A stretch of 64,000 bases of DNA from Methylobacterium phyllostachyos (lineage in GTDB: Bacteria; Pseudomonadota; Alphaproteobacteria; Rhizobiales; Beijerinckiaceae): NCBI RefSeq assembly GCF_900103445.1, contig NZ_FNHS01000008.1, positions 124,001 through 188,000 on the forward strand, given 5' to 3'. The translations under genes and the position numbers were made by a program. Shown piece after piece: positions 1-9,806 of this stretch (the first letter of the stretch is position 1; the number at the start of each line of letters is the position of its first letter). The notes beneath the pieces were generated by a model, which saw nothing but the letters and a program-made list of their open reading frames with translations, had not been told where the DNA came from and did no database searches.

Positions 1-81
1 AGACGGAGCGCCGGGCTCCTGCTTGGCCCTGTCCGTGGGCCGGAAGCGCGGGTCGTTCAGAAGCCTCTGCAGCTCGCTCAC
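1..81 (-). CDS. N-terminal fragment of an unidentified protein, truncated by the window edge
   Basis: A reading frame runs leftwards off the window from a GTG at 79-81. The 27 visible residues begin MSELQRLLNDPRFRP and are hydrophilic. A purine-rich stretch (AGGGAG) lies about 11 bases before the GTG, which supports this start. No family can be recognised from so short a piece, and the frame could be chance. Confidence 0.35.
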   Translation of the reverse strand, partial: MSELQRLLNDPRFRPTDRAKQEPGAPS

Positions 82-222
82 GGACCTACTACTCCCTGCC
101 GGCCGAAATCTGATCCAACTAAACTGGTAACAATGGTTAACGGATCGTTAAAACGCGCTCAGTTCGTGGGGATGTTGCCGTGGTTCGGGGTCGTCATGGG
201 CTTTGGTGCGCGGGGCCAGGGT

Positions 223-588
223 CTATCTCCGGAAGAGGTTCAACAACGGCTGGGCGTTGATCACGATCTCCAGGGCGATGAGTGGGACGACCACGATCAC
301 CAGGCGCAGCGAGCGGTTCGTGTGAATCTGGTCGGCGAGGGCGGTGGTCGTCTCGCCGATCACCGCGCGCTTGCGGTGCCGCGTGGTCGTGCGCTCGCGC
401 AGCTCGTCCGCGTCCTCGATCCGCGCGTCGAGGCGTTCGCGGCCCGCCGTATCGATGCGATCTGCGAGGATGCGAGCGCGGGCAACGAAGCGTTGCGGTT
501 TGGCCCTCCGGATATCCTGGTTCCGCTGACCTCTCCACCAAACGCGCGCGGCCGGGCTGCGGGCCGCGAACAGGCGCGGCTCCGACAC
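223..588 (-). CDS. small protein with charged helix and C-terminal membrane segment
   Basis: About 121 residues if the GTG at 586-588 is used; the frame stays open upstream to an ATG at 774, but the extra part is arginine/glycine/proline-rich and looks non-coding. The visible protein has a strongly charged, probably helical or coiled-coil middle (RILADRIDTAGRERLDARIE and following), then a hydrophobic segment (LVIVVVPLIALEIVI) and a short cytoplasmic-type tail ending LFRR. This suggests a tail-anchored membrane protein. It lies divergent from the SMP-30-like gene. I do not recognise a family; the start is uncertain. Confidence 0.5.
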   Translation of the reverse strand: MSEPRLFAARSPAARVWWRGQRNQDIRRAKPQRFVARARILADRIDTAGRERLDARIEDADELRERTTTRHRKRAVIGETTTALADQIHTNRSLRLVIVVVPLIALEIVINAQPLLNLFRR

Positions 589-772
589 CCGTGTCGCCCC
601 CGAACGCGCTCGGCCGGAGCGGAGATCCGGCCTGCCCCGTGCCCGCATTCCGCCTGGTCGCGTCGGCCAAGCCCGTGCCGGGCGGCCCGCCGAACAAGCT
701 CGGGCGCCGCTGGTTGCCGGATCGGAGGGGGCCGTAGCCCATCCGTCGAGACATCCCATTCGCCGAGCGTTC

Positions 773-1717
773 ATGTCCGCCCTGCCCGCTTCGAACCTGC
801 TGCGTCGGCCCGGCCCACCGGAGCCCGTGCCCGATGTCGATCCGCCGCGGGCCTTCGACCCGCGTTTCTCCCAGGTGGTGCCCCCGGAGGCGCGCCTCGT
901 CTCCCTCTACAATCAGGCGACCTTCAGCGAGGGGCCGACCTGGTGGCCCGCCCCCGGGATCCTGGTCTGGTCGGATATCGAGGGCCGCCGCGTACTCGGC
1001 TGGCACACGGACGGCTGCGTGCGGGTCGTGATCGATGCCACGCCCTTCATCAACGGCAACACGGTCGATCGCGACGGCAACCTCATCCACTGCGAGCACG
1101 GCAACCGCCGCTTGTCCCGCACCACGCCGGACGGGCACTACGCGAGTCTGGTCGAGACCTACGAGGGGCGCCGCTTCAACGCGCCCAACGATGTGGTCTG
1201 CGCGGCCGACGGCGCCCTGTGGTTCACCGACCCGGACTACGGCCTGCGCCAGCCCAAGCAGGGGGCACTGGACGAGTCCGATCTCGGCCATCACAGCGTC
1301 TACCGCTTCGACCCGGCCACCGGCGGCGTGCGGCGTATGGCCGATCTCGGCCAGCCGAACGGGCTTGCCTTCGCGCCGGATGGGCGCACCCTCTACGTCA
1401 GCGACACCGCACGCACGGAGGGGGGCGACGGCCACTCGATCCACGCCTTCCCGGTGGCAGAGGATCAAACGCTTGGCGAACGGCGCCTGTTCGCCGCGGT
1501 CGAACCCGGCGTGCCCGACGGGTTCCGCGTGGACCGTCGCGGCTGGATCTGGACGAGCTCGGAGGCTGGGGTGCAGGTCTTCTCGTCGGACGGGCACCGG
1601 CTCGGGCTGATCCCGACGCCGCAGGTCTGCTCGAACTGCTGCTTCGGCCCCGGCGGGGGCCAGCTATTCATCACGTCGATGCAGCACCTCTACGCCCTCG
1701 ACCTCACGCCGGACTGA
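773..1717 (+). CDS. SMP-30/gluconolactonase/LRE family protein
   Basis: 314 residues, the usual length for the family, with the six-bladed propeller signatures in order: FSEGPTWW near residue 52, with the first metal-binding Glu; the NDVV...LWFTDPDYG stretch; QPNGLAFAPDGRTLYVSD, with the metal Asn; and VPDGFRVDRRGWIWT, with the catalytic Asp. Family members are divalent-metal lactonases that open sugar lactones such as gluconolactone, or in some lineages hydrolyse other esters; the exact substrate cannot be read from sequence. No signal peptide is seen, so it is probably cytoplasmic. It stands alone, with no sugar dehydrogenase or transporter beside it. Confidence 0.88.
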   Translation: MSALPASNLLRRPGPPEPVPDVDPPRAFDPRFSQVVPPEARLVSLYNQATFSEGPTWWPAPGILVWSDIEGRRVLGWHTDGCVRVVIDATPFINGNTVDRDGNLIHCEHGNRRLSRTTPDGHYASLVETYEGRRFNAPNDVVCAADGALWFTDPDYGLRQPKQGALDESDLGHHSVYRFDPATGGVRRMADLGQPNGLAFAPDGRTLYVSDTARTEGGDGHSIHAFPVAEDQTLGERRLFAAVEPGVPDGFRVDRRGWIWTSSEAGVQVFSSDGHRLGLIPTPQVCSNCCFGPGGGQLFITSMQHLYALDLTPD

Positions 1718-1812
1718 GCCGGGCCACGGACGCCAGGGTCGGCACGCCCGTGCAACGGGACGTCCGCAGCAGACATCCAGACGGTGGAGGGCCGCACGGC
1801 GGCGGGCGCTCC

Positions 1813-2082
1813 TCAGCGCCACCGCTCCTTCATGCAGGCCAGCACGTACACGGTGCGCATGCAGCGCTCCTGATCGGCCTGCGAATGTGCGCTGCCCATA
1901 CAGGCATCCATGCCCGACGTGAGTAGCACGCGGTCGATGTCCTTCTCGGACTCGCAGTTGAAGATCGGCTGGAAGCCTTCGAACTGGCTGACCTGCCAGA
2001 AGATCGCGACGAACAGCAGCAGGCAGAAGGCGCTGACCAGGATCCGGTTATCGTAGAACCAGTGCCTGCGCTCGGCGGTCAT
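1813..2082 (-). CDS. small single-pass membrane protein, function unknown
   Basis: 89 residues starting MTAERRHWFYDNRIL. One hydrophobic segment (VSAFCLLLFVAIFW, about residues 16-29) is followed by a Cys-containing hydrophilic domain with four Cys (NCESEKD, MDACMGS, QERCMRTV, LACMKE). The topology suggests an inner-membrane anchor with a periplasmic, possibly disulfide-bonded, tail. It is convergent with the SMP-30-like gene and followed upstream by the tRNA. No family name is recognised; base composition and amino-acid mix look like a real gene. Confidence 0.75.
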   Translation of the reverse strand: MTAERRHWFYDNRILVSAFCLLLFVAIFWQVSQFEGFQPIFNCESEKDIDRVLLTSGMDACMGSAHSQADQERCMRTVYVLACMKERWR

Positions 2083-2172
2083 ACGAACCCTCGGCTGCGA
2101 TTCGCTGGAGCCGCTTTGGGCTCGCCGAACCTCAAGACCCTTGCGTCATGAACGGCTGGGTCGTCGGACGAG

Positions 2173-2247
2173 TGGTGGAGACGACAGGGATCGAACCTGT
2201 GACCTTTCCCATGTCAAGGGAATGCACTACCGCTGTGCTACGTCTCC
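2173..2247 (-). tRNA. tRNA-Val (anticodon GAC)
   Basis: The minus strand folds into a standard cloverleaf. The acceptor stem GGAGACG pairs with CGTCTCC; the D arm is GCAC...GTGC; the anticodon stem TTCCC/GGGAA encloses the loop TTGACAT with anticodon GAC; the T arm ACAGG/CCTGT encloses TTCGATC. The CCA tail is encoded at 2173-2175. It would read GUC and GUU codons. No integrase or attachment duplication is seen next to it. Confidence 0.97.
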
Positions 2248-2679
2248 CCGTCGAAGCCGTCAGGTTCCATGAACCTGAAAGCCATCGAAATAGCCCAACC
2301 TTCTCAGCGGCTTATGAGGATTGGCAACCGCCTTGTCAAGGTGGCGCTGTCCCGCTGAGCTGTGCGCCCGGGCCGGAGCCGTTTGGGCTCCGATGGGCCG
2401 GGCCTATAGCCCCTGCTCGGCGGGGGCGCAAGCGGAACCTATTTTTCCCAAGACGCCGGAAACGGGTCCCTTCGGCGAGACTCCGGGCGAGGTGCACGGT
2501 CGCGAGAAAATGCGCTATGGCGCTGCCGCTCGCCCTCCGGCCCCGCACAGGGCGCCAGCCCGTCGCCTCACGCTTCGAGATATGCGCCGTTCCAACGACC
2601 CCGATCAGGCTGATTCGACCCGCGTCTTCGGGGGCCTGCGGGCGCCCGGGATCATTATGGCCGACGGGAGCCGGCGCTG
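2248..2679. other. intergenic stretch between tRNA-Val and the glycosyltransferase
   Basis: No convincing gene. A forward frame across 2321-2680 is rich in Pro, Arg and Ala and reads like high-GC noise. A seven-codon frame from the ATG at 2657 ends in TGATG, overlapping the glycosyltransferase start, so translational coupling is possible but unproven. The tRNA promoter must lie in the first ~60 bases, but no clear -35/-10 pair was found. Confidence 0.4.
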
Positions 2680-4866
2680 ATGTCGTCTGCGGCCCAGACC
2701 GAGATCGCCGAGTCCCGCCTGCCGCCGGCGCAGGTCATCGGGCTCGCCCGCAAGCCCCGCCCCCTGCCGACCCGGGCGGCCTCAGACGGGCTGCACGTCG
2801 CCGTGCCGGGCCTCGCGGGGCGCTGGGTCGAGATAGTTTTAGCGAACGACCCCGCCGAGGGCCGGGACACGGTCCCGGATATCAGCTTCGTCGGGCCCGA
2901 CGGGCGCCCGGGCTCCCTCCTGCCCCAGGAGGCGCGGGGCGGGGGCGCCTTCGCGTGGGTTGGCCGCCTGCCGGAGGACGTGACCGAACTGCGCGTCGCC
3001 GACCCATCCGGACGGGTGCCGGCCCGGCTGCGCCGGATCGCCCTGCGCCGCCTCGCCCGGCCGATCCTGGCCGGGCGCGGCCTTCTGCGCGAGCCGGGCC
3101 TGACCGTGCAGGCCCTCTACTGGCGCGTCCTCGGCAAGAAGGTCCGGGCCCGCGGCTTCCTCGGCCGGGCCCTGCGCCACCGGCGGGTGTCCGGCTACGA
3201 GGCGTGGCTCGGTACCCACACCCTGCGCCGGACCGAGCGCGACGGGATCGCCGCCGAGATCGCCGCCTGGGCCGATCCGCCCCTGATCTCCGTGCTGATG
3301 CCGGTCCACGACCCTGACCCAAAGGTGCTCAGGGCCGCCCTCGCCTCGCTCGGCGCGCAGCTCTACCCCCACTGGGAACTCTGCGTCGTTGACGACGCCT
3401 CCACGCGCGCGGCGATCCCGAAGATCCTTGCCCGGGCGGCCGAGGCCGACCCGCGCATCCGCGTCCTGACCCGTTCCGAGAACGGCCACATCGCCCGGGC
3501 GACCAACGACGCGCTGGGCCTCGCCCGGGGCGTCGCCTGCGCCTTCATGGACCACGACGACGCGCTCACCGTGGACGCGCTCTATGAGGTCGCCCGGGCG
3601 TTGCGCCGTGATCCGGACCTCGTGCTGATCTACAGCGACGAGGACAAGATCGACGGCCGCGGCCGCCGCTTCGACCCGCATTTCAAGGCCGGCTTCGACC
3701 GGGAGCTGCTCTACGCGCAGAACTACATCAACCATCTCACGGTGGTGCGGACCGAATCCTTGCGCGCCGTCGGCGGCCTGCGCCCCGGTTTCGAGGGCAG
3801 CCAGGACCACGACCTGCTGCTCCGGCTCACCGACGGCCTCGATCCGGCCCGCATCCGCCACATCCCGCGGGTCCTCTACCATTGGCGCGCCGCGCAGGGC
3901 TCCGGCACCTTCTCGGACCGGTCGCTCGCCCGGGCGGAGGCCGCGCGCCTGCGCGCCCTGGCGGAAATCGTCGCCCCCTGGGGCGGGCGGGCGGAGCCCG
4001 GGCCCAACGGCTTCAACCGCCTGATCCGGCCCCTGCCGGAACCGCCGCCCCGGGTCTCGGCGATCATCCCGACCCGCGACCGTGCCGAGATCCTGTCGGT
4101 GACCCTCGACGGGTTGCTCACCACCACCGACTACCCCGACATCGAGGTCGTCATCCTCGACAACGACAGCCGGGAGCCCGAGACCGCCGCCCTGTTCGCC
4201 CGCTACCGGGACGATCCGCGGGTGCGCGTCGTTCCGGTCCCCGGCGCCTTCAATTTCTCCGATCTGTCCAACCGGGGTGCGGCGGCGGCCACCGGGCCGG
4301 TGCTCCTGTTCCTCAACAACGACATCGAGGTGCTGGAGCCGGGCTGGCTCACCGAGATGGTCCGCCACGCGGTCCGGCCGGAGATCGGCGCCGTCGGAGC
4401 CAAGCTCCTCTATCCGGACCGGACCATCCAGCACGGTGGCATCGTGCTGGGGATCGGGGGCGTCGCCGGCCACAGCCATCTCGGTGTGCCCGACGCGGAT
4501 CCGGGTTACTTCTGCCGCATGGTGATCGCCCACGAGGTCTCGGCGGTGACGGGCGCCTGCCTCGCCATGCGGGCCGACGTCTTCGCCGAGGTCGGCGGCT
4601 TCGACGCGGTCGCCCTGAAGGTCGCCTTCAATGACGTGGACCTGTGCCTGAAGATCCGCCGGGCCGGCTACCGGATCGTCTGGACGCCGTTTGCCAAATT
4701 GATTCACCACGAGTCGAAGAGCCGTGGGGCAGAGGACACGCCCGAGAAGCAGAAACGCTTCGAGGGTGAGGTGCTCACCATGCTCGACCGTTGGGGCCCG
4801 GAACTGCGCGCCGACCCGTACTACAACATCAACCTGTCACGGAATTCCGGTCACTACCGCGTCTGA
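2680..4866 (+). CDS. two-domain family 2 glycosyltransferase
   Basis: 728 residues. An N-terminal region of about 200 residues (no assigned function) is followed by two GT2 (GT-A fold) domains. The first starts near residue 201 (LISVLMPVHDP) with the nucleotide-binding acidic motif around residue 289 (FMDHDDALT) and a QDHDLLLRL motif. The second starts near residue 458 (PRVSAIIPTRDR) with LFLNNDIEVLE around residue 546 and FNDVDLCLKIRRAGYR towards the end. Members transfer sugars from nucleotide donors to lipid-linked or surface polysaccharides, such as O-antigen or EPS. A GGGAG ribosome site lies 8 bases before the ATG. No other polysaccharide genes are adjacent, so the product is unknown. 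Confidence 0.9.
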   Translation: MSSAAQTEIAESRLPPAQVIGLARKPRPLPTRAASDGLHVAVPGLAGRWVEIVLANDPAEGRDTVPDISFVGPDGRPGSLLPQEARGGGAFAWVGRLPEDVTELRVADPSGRVPARLRRIALRRLARPILAGRGLLREPGLTVQALYWRVLGKKVRARGFLGRALRHRRVSGYEAWLGTHTLRRTERDGIAAEIAAWADPPLISVLMPVHDPDPKVLRAALASLGAQLYPHWELCVVDDASTRAAIPKILARAAEADPRIRVLTRSENGHIARATNDALGLARGVACAFMDHDDALTVDALYEVARALRRDPDLVLIYSDEDKIDGRGRRFDPHFKAGFDRELLYAQNYINHLTVVRTESLRAVGGLRPGFEGSQDHDLLLRLTDGLDPARIRHIPRVLYHWRAAQGSGTFSDRSLARAEAARLRALAEIVAPWGGRAEPGPNGFNRLIRPLPEPPPRVSAIIPTRDRAEILSVTLDGLLTTTDYPDIEVVILDNDSREPETAALFARYRDDPRVRVVPVPGAFNFSDLSNRGAAAATGPVLLFLNNDIEVLEPGWLTEMVRHAVRPEIGAVGAKLLYPDRTIQHGGIVLGIGGVAGHSHLGVPDADPGYFCRMVIAHEVSAVTGACLAMRADVFAEVGGFDAVALKVAFNDVDLCLKIRRAGYRIVWTPFAKLIHHESKSRGAEDTPEKQKRFEGEVLTMLDRWGPELRADPYYNINLSRNSGHYRV

Positions 4867-5022
4867 ACGGCTCGGCCGACTCGGCGGGGCGGGCACGGTG
4901 GTATGCATGCGTCAGTGGGTGAACTTGCGTCCAGGGCCGGTTGCGATACCTCTGGACATGCCGCAAGAGGCGGTTCCGGCCAAGGCGCCCAAATCGGCGC
5001 GCGGCGAGGGCGACAATCCGAG

Positions 5023-6354
5023 ATGAGTGTGAACACCCCGACGGTCACAGGCCTTGAGCGCGATGCCCAGCAGGCGATGGGGGACCATAAGGTCCATCCC
5101 AACGAGATCGCCATCGGTGTCGTGATCGGGCGCGCCTCCGAATACTTCGACTTCTTCGTGTTCGGCATCGCCTGCGTGCTGGTCTTCCCGAAGGTGTTCT
5201 TCCCCTTCGTCGACCCGCTCAAAGGGACGCTCTACGCCTTCGCGATCTTCGCCCTCGCCTTCATCGCCCGCCCGATCGGCACCGTGATGTTCATGGCGAT
5301 CGACCGGCGCCATGGCCGCAGCGTCAAGCTGACGACGGCCCTTTTCCTGCTCGGCGGATCGACGGCGGCAGTCAGCTTCCTGCCGCGCTATGACAGCATC
5401 GGCATCTCGGCGGTCTACCTCCTGGCGGGCCTGCGCGTGCTGCAGGGCCTCGCCCTCGGTGGCGCCTGGGATGGGCTCGCCTCGCTGCTCGCCATGAACG
5501 CGCCCCGGGAGCGCCGCGGCTGGTACGCGATGATCCCGCAGCTCGGCGCGCCGCTGGGCTTCATGGTCGCGAGCGCCCTGTTCGCATTCTTCCTGGTGAA
5601 TCTCGACGAGGCGGACTTCATTGACTGGGGCTGGCGCTTTCCGTTCTATTGCGCCTTCACGATCAACGTGGTCGCGCTGTTCGCCCGGCTGCGCCTCGTC
5701 GCCACCGACGAGTTCGCACGGATGATGGACCTCGACCGGCTCCGCCCGGTCCCGGCGCTGGAACTGTTCCGCCACCATGCGGGCGACGTGATCCGTGGCG
5801 CCTTCGTGCCGCTGGCCGCCTTCGCGCTGTTCCATCTCGTGACGATCTTCCCGATCGCGTGGCTGGCGCTGAACAGCACCACCCGCTCGCCGGGCGAGTT
5901 CCTGATCGTGCAGTTCTCCGGCGCCATCGTTTGTGCCGGCGCGGTCGCGGCCTCCGGGCTGATCGCCGACCAGATCGGCCGCCGCAACAGCCTGATCATG
6001 AGCGCCTCGCTGATCGCCTTCTTCGCCATCGGCAGCATCATCGCACCCCTCCTGTTCGGCGAGAGCGCCATCGGCCAGACCATCTACGTCACGATCGGCT
6101 TCATGCTGCTCGGACTCGCCTACGGCCAGACCGCGGGTGCGGTGACCGCCCGGTTGGGCAACCACTACCGCTACACCGGGGCCGCACTGACCTCCGACTT
6201 CGCCTGGCTTCTCGGTGCGGGCTTCGCGCCCCTCGTCGCGCTGTTCCTATCGCAGCGCTACGGGCTGGCCATGATCGGAGTCTACCTCCTCTCCGGCGCG
6301 GTCTGCAGCCTCTTGGCGCTGTTCACCGACCGCTCGGAAATGCGTCAGATGTGA
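5023..6354 (+). CDS. MFS transporter, metabolite:H+ symporter (MHS)-like
   Basis: 443 residues with about 12 hydrophobic segments and MFS signatures: the cytoplasmic loop 2-3 motif region (DRRHGRSVKLTTALFLLGG), RVLQGLALGGAWDG in helix 4, and a second-half repeat (ADQIGRRNSLIMSA). The pattern resembles the sugar/metabolite:proton symporters of the ProP/ShiA type, but the substrate is unknown. The ATG at 5023 is preferred over an in-frame ATG at 4903 because the upstream residues are not membrane-protein-like and GCGAGGG precedes 5023. It sits immediately upstream of cyoA on the same strand, with a 116-base gap. Confidence 0.88.
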   Translation: MSVNTPTVTGLERDAQQAMGDHKVHPNEIAIGVVIGRASEYFDFFVFGIACVLVFPKVFFPFVDPLKGTLYAFAIFALAFIARPIGTVMFMAIDRRHGRSVKLTTALFLLGGSTAAVSFLPRYDSIGISAVYLLAGLRVLQGLALGGAWDGLASLLAMNAPRERRGWYAMIPQLGAPLGFMVASALFAFFLVNLDEADFIDWGWRFPFYCAFTINVVALFARLRLVATDEFARMMDLDRLRPVPALELFRHHAGDVIRGAFVPLAAFALFHLVTIFPIAWLALNSTTRSPGEFLIVQFSGAIVCAGAVAASGLIADQIGRRNSLIMSASLIAFFAIGSIIAPLLFGESAIGQTIYVTIGFMLLGLAYGQTAGAVTARLGNHYRYTGAALTSDFAWLLGAGFAPLVALFLSQRYGLAMIGVYLLSGAVCSLLALFTDRSEMRQM

Positions 6355-6470
6355 TTGGTCGCGGCGCGCCACGAAGGCCGCGCTGCGCTTTCCAGGGCTG
6401 ACAGGACCGCCGCCTCGCGCGGCACGGCAGAAGCGCCGCGGCAGCGGCATGGGATAACGAGACGCGTGCT

Positions 6471-7691
6471 GTGACCTCTTCGACCCATCGACCGGACAGG
6501 ACCGCCACCGCGCGCAGCCGGGGACGGAGCCTCCTGCCTCTCCTCGCGCTGCCGCTCCTGACGCTGCTGGGCGGCTGCAACTTCGTGGTGCTGCACCCGG
6601 CCGGCTACGTGGCCGAGCAGCAGCGCAACCTCGTGCTGGCCGCCACCGGGCTGATGCTCCTGATCATCGTGCCCGTCATCGCCTTCACGCTGATCTTCGC
6701 GTGGCGCTACCGCGCCACCAACGAGGACGCGGTCTACGATCCCGAATGGCACCACTCGACCCAGCTCGAGGTGCTGATCTGGACGGCGCCGCTGATGATC
6801 ATCATCGCGCTCGGCGCCCTGACCTGGATCGGGACCCACACCCTCGATCCGTTCCGGCCGCTGAGCAAGATCGACGCGAAGCGCGATGTCGCGGCGGGCA
6901 CGCAGCCGCTGGAGATCGAGGCGGTGGCGATGGATTGGAAGTGGCTGTTCCTCTACCCGCAATACGGGATCGCCACGGTCAACGAAGTCGCCGCGCCGGT
7001 GGACCGGCCGATCCGCTTCAAGATCACCGCCACCGACGTGATGAACACGTTCTACGTGCCGACGCTCGCTGGCATGGTCTACGCGATGCCCGGCATGCAG
7101 ACGCAACTCCACGCGGTGATCAACCGTGAGGGGGCCTGGGAGGGACGCTCGGCGCATTACAGCGGCGCCGGCTTCTCCAACATGTTCTTCAAGTTCCACG
7201 GCCTGACCAATGACGGCTTCGACCAGTGGATCGCCCAGACCAAAGCCAAGGGCGGCGAGCTGACCCAGGAGGCCTACCTGAAGCTCGAGGAGCCGAGCGA
7301 GGCCGAGCCGGCGCGCTACTACAAGTCCTATATGCAGGGCCTCTACGACCGGATTATCGGCATGTGCCCCCGCCCCGACCAGATGTGCGTCGGCGAGATG
7401 ACGAAGATCGACGCGCAGGGCGGCGCCACGGGCGAGGAGGCCGAGGCCAACTACAAGCGGCTGCAATACGATAACCGCCTCGCCGAGCGGGGTGTCGAGG
7501 CGCCCGGCGCCACCGCACCGGCCTCGGAGACGGGACCGCACGGGCAGACGCAGCCCGAGGGCATGAAGCCGCGGCCCGACATGGGCAACCCGGATGTCCG
7601 GGGTCAGAAGTCGCCCGACAGCCAGGGCAAGGGCTCCGGAGAGGGCCAGAGCGAGGGCGGCCAGATCGCCCCCAAGCAGCTCAACCAATGA
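6471..7691 (+). CDS. cyoA: cytochrome bo3 ubiquinol oxidase subunit II
   Basis: 406 residues from a GTG start. A lipoprotein signal peptide ends in the lipobox LLGGC (Cys about residue 36), followed by two transmembrane helices and a cupredoxin-fold periplasmic domain (AVAMDWKWLFLYPQYGIA... to AGFSNMFFKFHGL). The Cys ligands of a CuA centre are absent (GAGFSNM where cytochrome c oxidases carry C-x3-C), so electrons come from quinol, not cytochrome c. Beyond about residue 340 there is a low-complexity tail rich in Pro, Gly, Gln and Glu, not needed in the E. coli protein. First gene of cyoABCD-SURF1. Confidence 0.95.
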   Translation: MTSSTHRPDRTATARSRGRSLLPLLALPLLTLLGGCNFVVLHPAGYVAEQQRNLVLAATGLMLLIIVPVIAFTLIFAWRYRATNEDAVYDPEWHHSTQLEVLIWTAPLMIIIALGALTWIGTHTLDPFRPLSKIDAKRDVAAGTQPLEIEAVAMDWKWLFLYPQYGIATVNEVAAPVDRPIRFKITATDVMNTFYVPTLAGMVYAMPGMQTQLHAVINREGAWEGRSAHYSGAGFSNMFFKFHGLTNDGFDQWIAQTKAKGGELTQEAYLKLEEPSEAEPARYYKSYMQGLYDRIIGMCPRPDQMCVGEMTKIDAQGGATGEEAEANYKRLQYDNRLAERGVEAPGATAPASETGPHGQTQPEGMKPRPDMGNPDVRGQKSPDSQGKGSGEGQSEGGQIAPKQLNQ

Positions 7692-7801
7692 TTCGACTGA
7701 ACCCGCGATGCAACCCGAACCGATGATGCCGCTCCCGTCGCGAGCGGACCCCACACACGAGACCGGCGGTCGCCGTCGAACCCACTGAACGGGCCGATCC
7801 C

Positions 7802-9802
7802 ATGTTTTCAAACCTGGACCTACAGCAACTGCTCTTCGGCCGATTTACGATCGAGCAGATCCCCTATCACGAGCCGATTCTACAGGCGACGTTTGCAGGC
7901 GTCGCCGTGGTCGGCCTCGCCGTGCTCGGCGTCATCACCTACTACCGCTTCTGGGGGCCGATGTGGCGTGACTGGATCACGTCGATCGACCACAAGAAGA
8001 TCGGCATCATGTACTGCATCTTCGCGGCCGTGATGCTGCTGCGCGGCTTCGCCGACGCGATCCTGATGCGCTCGCAGCAGGCGGTGGCGTTCGGCAACGA
8101 GCAGGGCTTCCTGCCGCCGCACCATTACGATCAGATCTTCACCGCCCACGGCATGATCATGATCTTCTTCGTGGCGATGCCGTTCGTCACGGGGCTCATG
8201 AACTTCGCCGTGCCGCTGCAGATCGGCGCCCGCGACGTCGCCTTCCCGTTCCTGAACAACTTCAGCTTCTGGATGACGGTGGCCGGCGGCATGCTGGTGA
8301 TGGTCTCGCTGTTCGTCGGCGAGTTCTCCCGGGCGACCTGGCTCGCCTACCCGCCGCTCTCAGAGGCCTCCATGAGCCCCGGCGTCGGCGTCGACTACTA
8401 CATCTGGGCGCTGCAGATCGCCGGTATCGGGACGCTGCTCTCGGGCATCAACCTGATCGCCACCATCGTGAAGATGCGGGCGCCCGGCATGACCATGATG
8501 AAGCTGCCGATCTTCGTCTGGTCGTCGCTCTGCACCAACATCCTGATCGTGGCAGCCTTCCCGATCCTCACGGCCGTTCTCGCGATGCTGTCGCTCGACC
8601 GCTACGTCGGCACGCATTTCTTCACGAACGACCTCGGCGGCAACGCCATGCTGTACTTCAACCTGATCTGGATCTGGGGTCACCCGGAGGTCTACATCCT
8701 GATCCTGCCGGCCTTCGGCGTGTTCTCGGAGATCACCTCGACCTTCTGCGGCAAGCGCCTGTTCGGCTACACCTCGATGGTCTACGCGCTGGTGGTCATC
8801 ACCATCCTCGCCTACCTCGTGTGGCTGCACCACTTCTTCACGATGGGCTCGGGCGCGGACGTGAACTCGTTCTTCGGGATCACGACGATGATCATCTCGA
8901 TCCCGACCGGCGCGAAGATCTTCAACTGGATGTTCACGATGTACCGCGGCCGGATCCGGTTCGAGGTGCCGATGATGTGGGTGGTGGCGTTCATCGTCAC
9001 CTTCGTAATCGGCGGCATGACCGGCGTCCTCCTGGCGGTGCCCCCGGCCGACTTCGTGCTGCACAACTCGCTGTTCCTGATCGCGCACTTCCACAACGTG
9101 ATCATCGGCGGCGTGCTGTTCGGCATGTTCGCCGGCGTGACCTTCTGGTTCCCCAAGGCCTTCGGCTTCAAGCTCGACGACTTCTGGGGGAAGGTGGCCC
9201 TCGGGTTCTGGGTGACCGGGTTCTACGTCGCCTTCATGCCGCTCTACGTGCTCGGCCTGATGGGCGTGACCCGGCGCATGCAGCACTTCGACGACCCGTC
9301 GCTGCAGATCTGGTTCGTGATCGCGGCCATCGGCGCGGCGCTCATCGCCTGCGGCATCGGCTCGCAGATCGTGATGTTCGTGGTCTCGATCCGCAACCGC
9401 GACAAGCTGCGGGACCTGACGGGCGATCCGTGGGGCGGCCGGACCCTCGAGTGGTCCACCTCCTCGCCGCCGCCGGACTACAACTTCGCGTTCACCCCGG
9501 TGGTCCATGATTCCGATGCGTGGTGGGACATGAAGAACCGCGGCTTCGCGCGGCCCATGACCGGCTACAAGCCGATCCACATGCCCAAGAACACCGCGAC
9601 CGGCGCGATCCTGGCGGGCCTGAACTTCGCGTTCGGCATCGCGATGATCTGGTACGTGTGGTGGCTGGCGGCGCTCAGCTTCCTGGCGATCTTCGTCGTG
9701 GCGATCGCCCATACCTTCAACTACAAGCGCGACTACTACATCCCGGCCGACACCGTCAGTCGGACGGAAGGTCAGCGGACGCGCGAACTGGAGATGGCGT
9801 GA
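7802..9802 (+). CDS. cyoB: cytochrome bo3 ubiquinol oxidase subunit I
   Basis: 666 residues, close to the E. coli length, with about 15 membrane helices. Visible hallmarks: [15 protein letters not shown]; the heme/quinol region [17 protein letters not shown]; the CuB/Tyr-crosslink motif [18 protein letters not shown]; the K-channel helix; [10 protein letters not shown]; and [13 protein letters not shown] with the heme ligand His residues. It is the catalytic heme-copper subunit that reduces O2 to water and pumps protons in the inner membrane. It starts 110 bases after cyoA and ends 4 bases before cyoC. Confidence 0.97.
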   Translation: MFSNLDLQQLLFGRFTIEQIPYHEPILQATFAGVAVVGLAVLGVITYYRFWGPMWRDWITSIDHKKIGIMYCIFAAVMLLRGFADAILMRSQQAVAFGNEQGFLPPHHYDQIFTAHGMIMIFFVAMPFVTGLMNFAVPLQIGARDVAFPFLNNFSFWMTVAGGMLVMVSLFVGEFSRATWLAYPPLSEASMSPGVGVDYYIWALQIAGIGTLLSGINLIATIVKMRAPGMTMMKLPIFVWSSLCTNILIVAAFPILTAVLAMLSLDRYVGTHFFTNDLGGNAMLYFNLIWIWGHPEVYILILPAFGVFSEITSTFCGKRLFGYTSMVYALVVITILAYLVWLHHFFTMGSGADVNSFFGITTMIISIPTGAKIFNWMFTMYRGRIRFEVPMMWVVAFIVTFVIGGMTGVLLAVPPADFVLHNSLFLIAHFHNVIIGGVLFGMFAGVTFWFPKAFGFKLDDFWGKVALGFWVTGFYVAFMPLYVLGLMGVTRRMQHFDDPSLQIWFVIAAIGAALIACGIGSQIVMFVVSIRNRDKLRDLTGDPWGGRTLEWSTSSPPPDYNFAFTPVVHDSDAWWDMKNRGFARPMTGYKPIHMPKNTATGAILAGLNFAFGIAMIWYVWWLAALSFLAIFVVAIAHTFNYKRDYYIPADTVSRTEGQRTRELEMA

Positions 9803-9806
9803 TCCG

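Noticed and set aside
194..1597. Long reverse frame opposite the SMP-30-like gene
   Set aside because: Antisense to a gene with clear family motifs; composition is typical of the reverse strand of GC-rich coding DNA.
133..1926. Long forward frame across the SMP-30-like gene
   Set aside because: It overlaps the SMP-30-like gene in another frame, is very rich in Arg, Pro and Gly, and has no recognisable domain; it is a by-product of high GC content.
2173..2247. tRNA-Val as an integration site
   Set aside because: No integrase gene and no duplicated tRNA 3' end were found within the window.
2148..3317. Forward frame from tRNA-Val into the glycosyltransferase
   Set aside because: It runs through the tRNA and then out of frame with a clear GT2 gene.
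2839..4710. 623-codon reverse frame opposite the glycosyltransferase
   Set aside because: No domain, biased composition, fully antisense to a well-supported gene.
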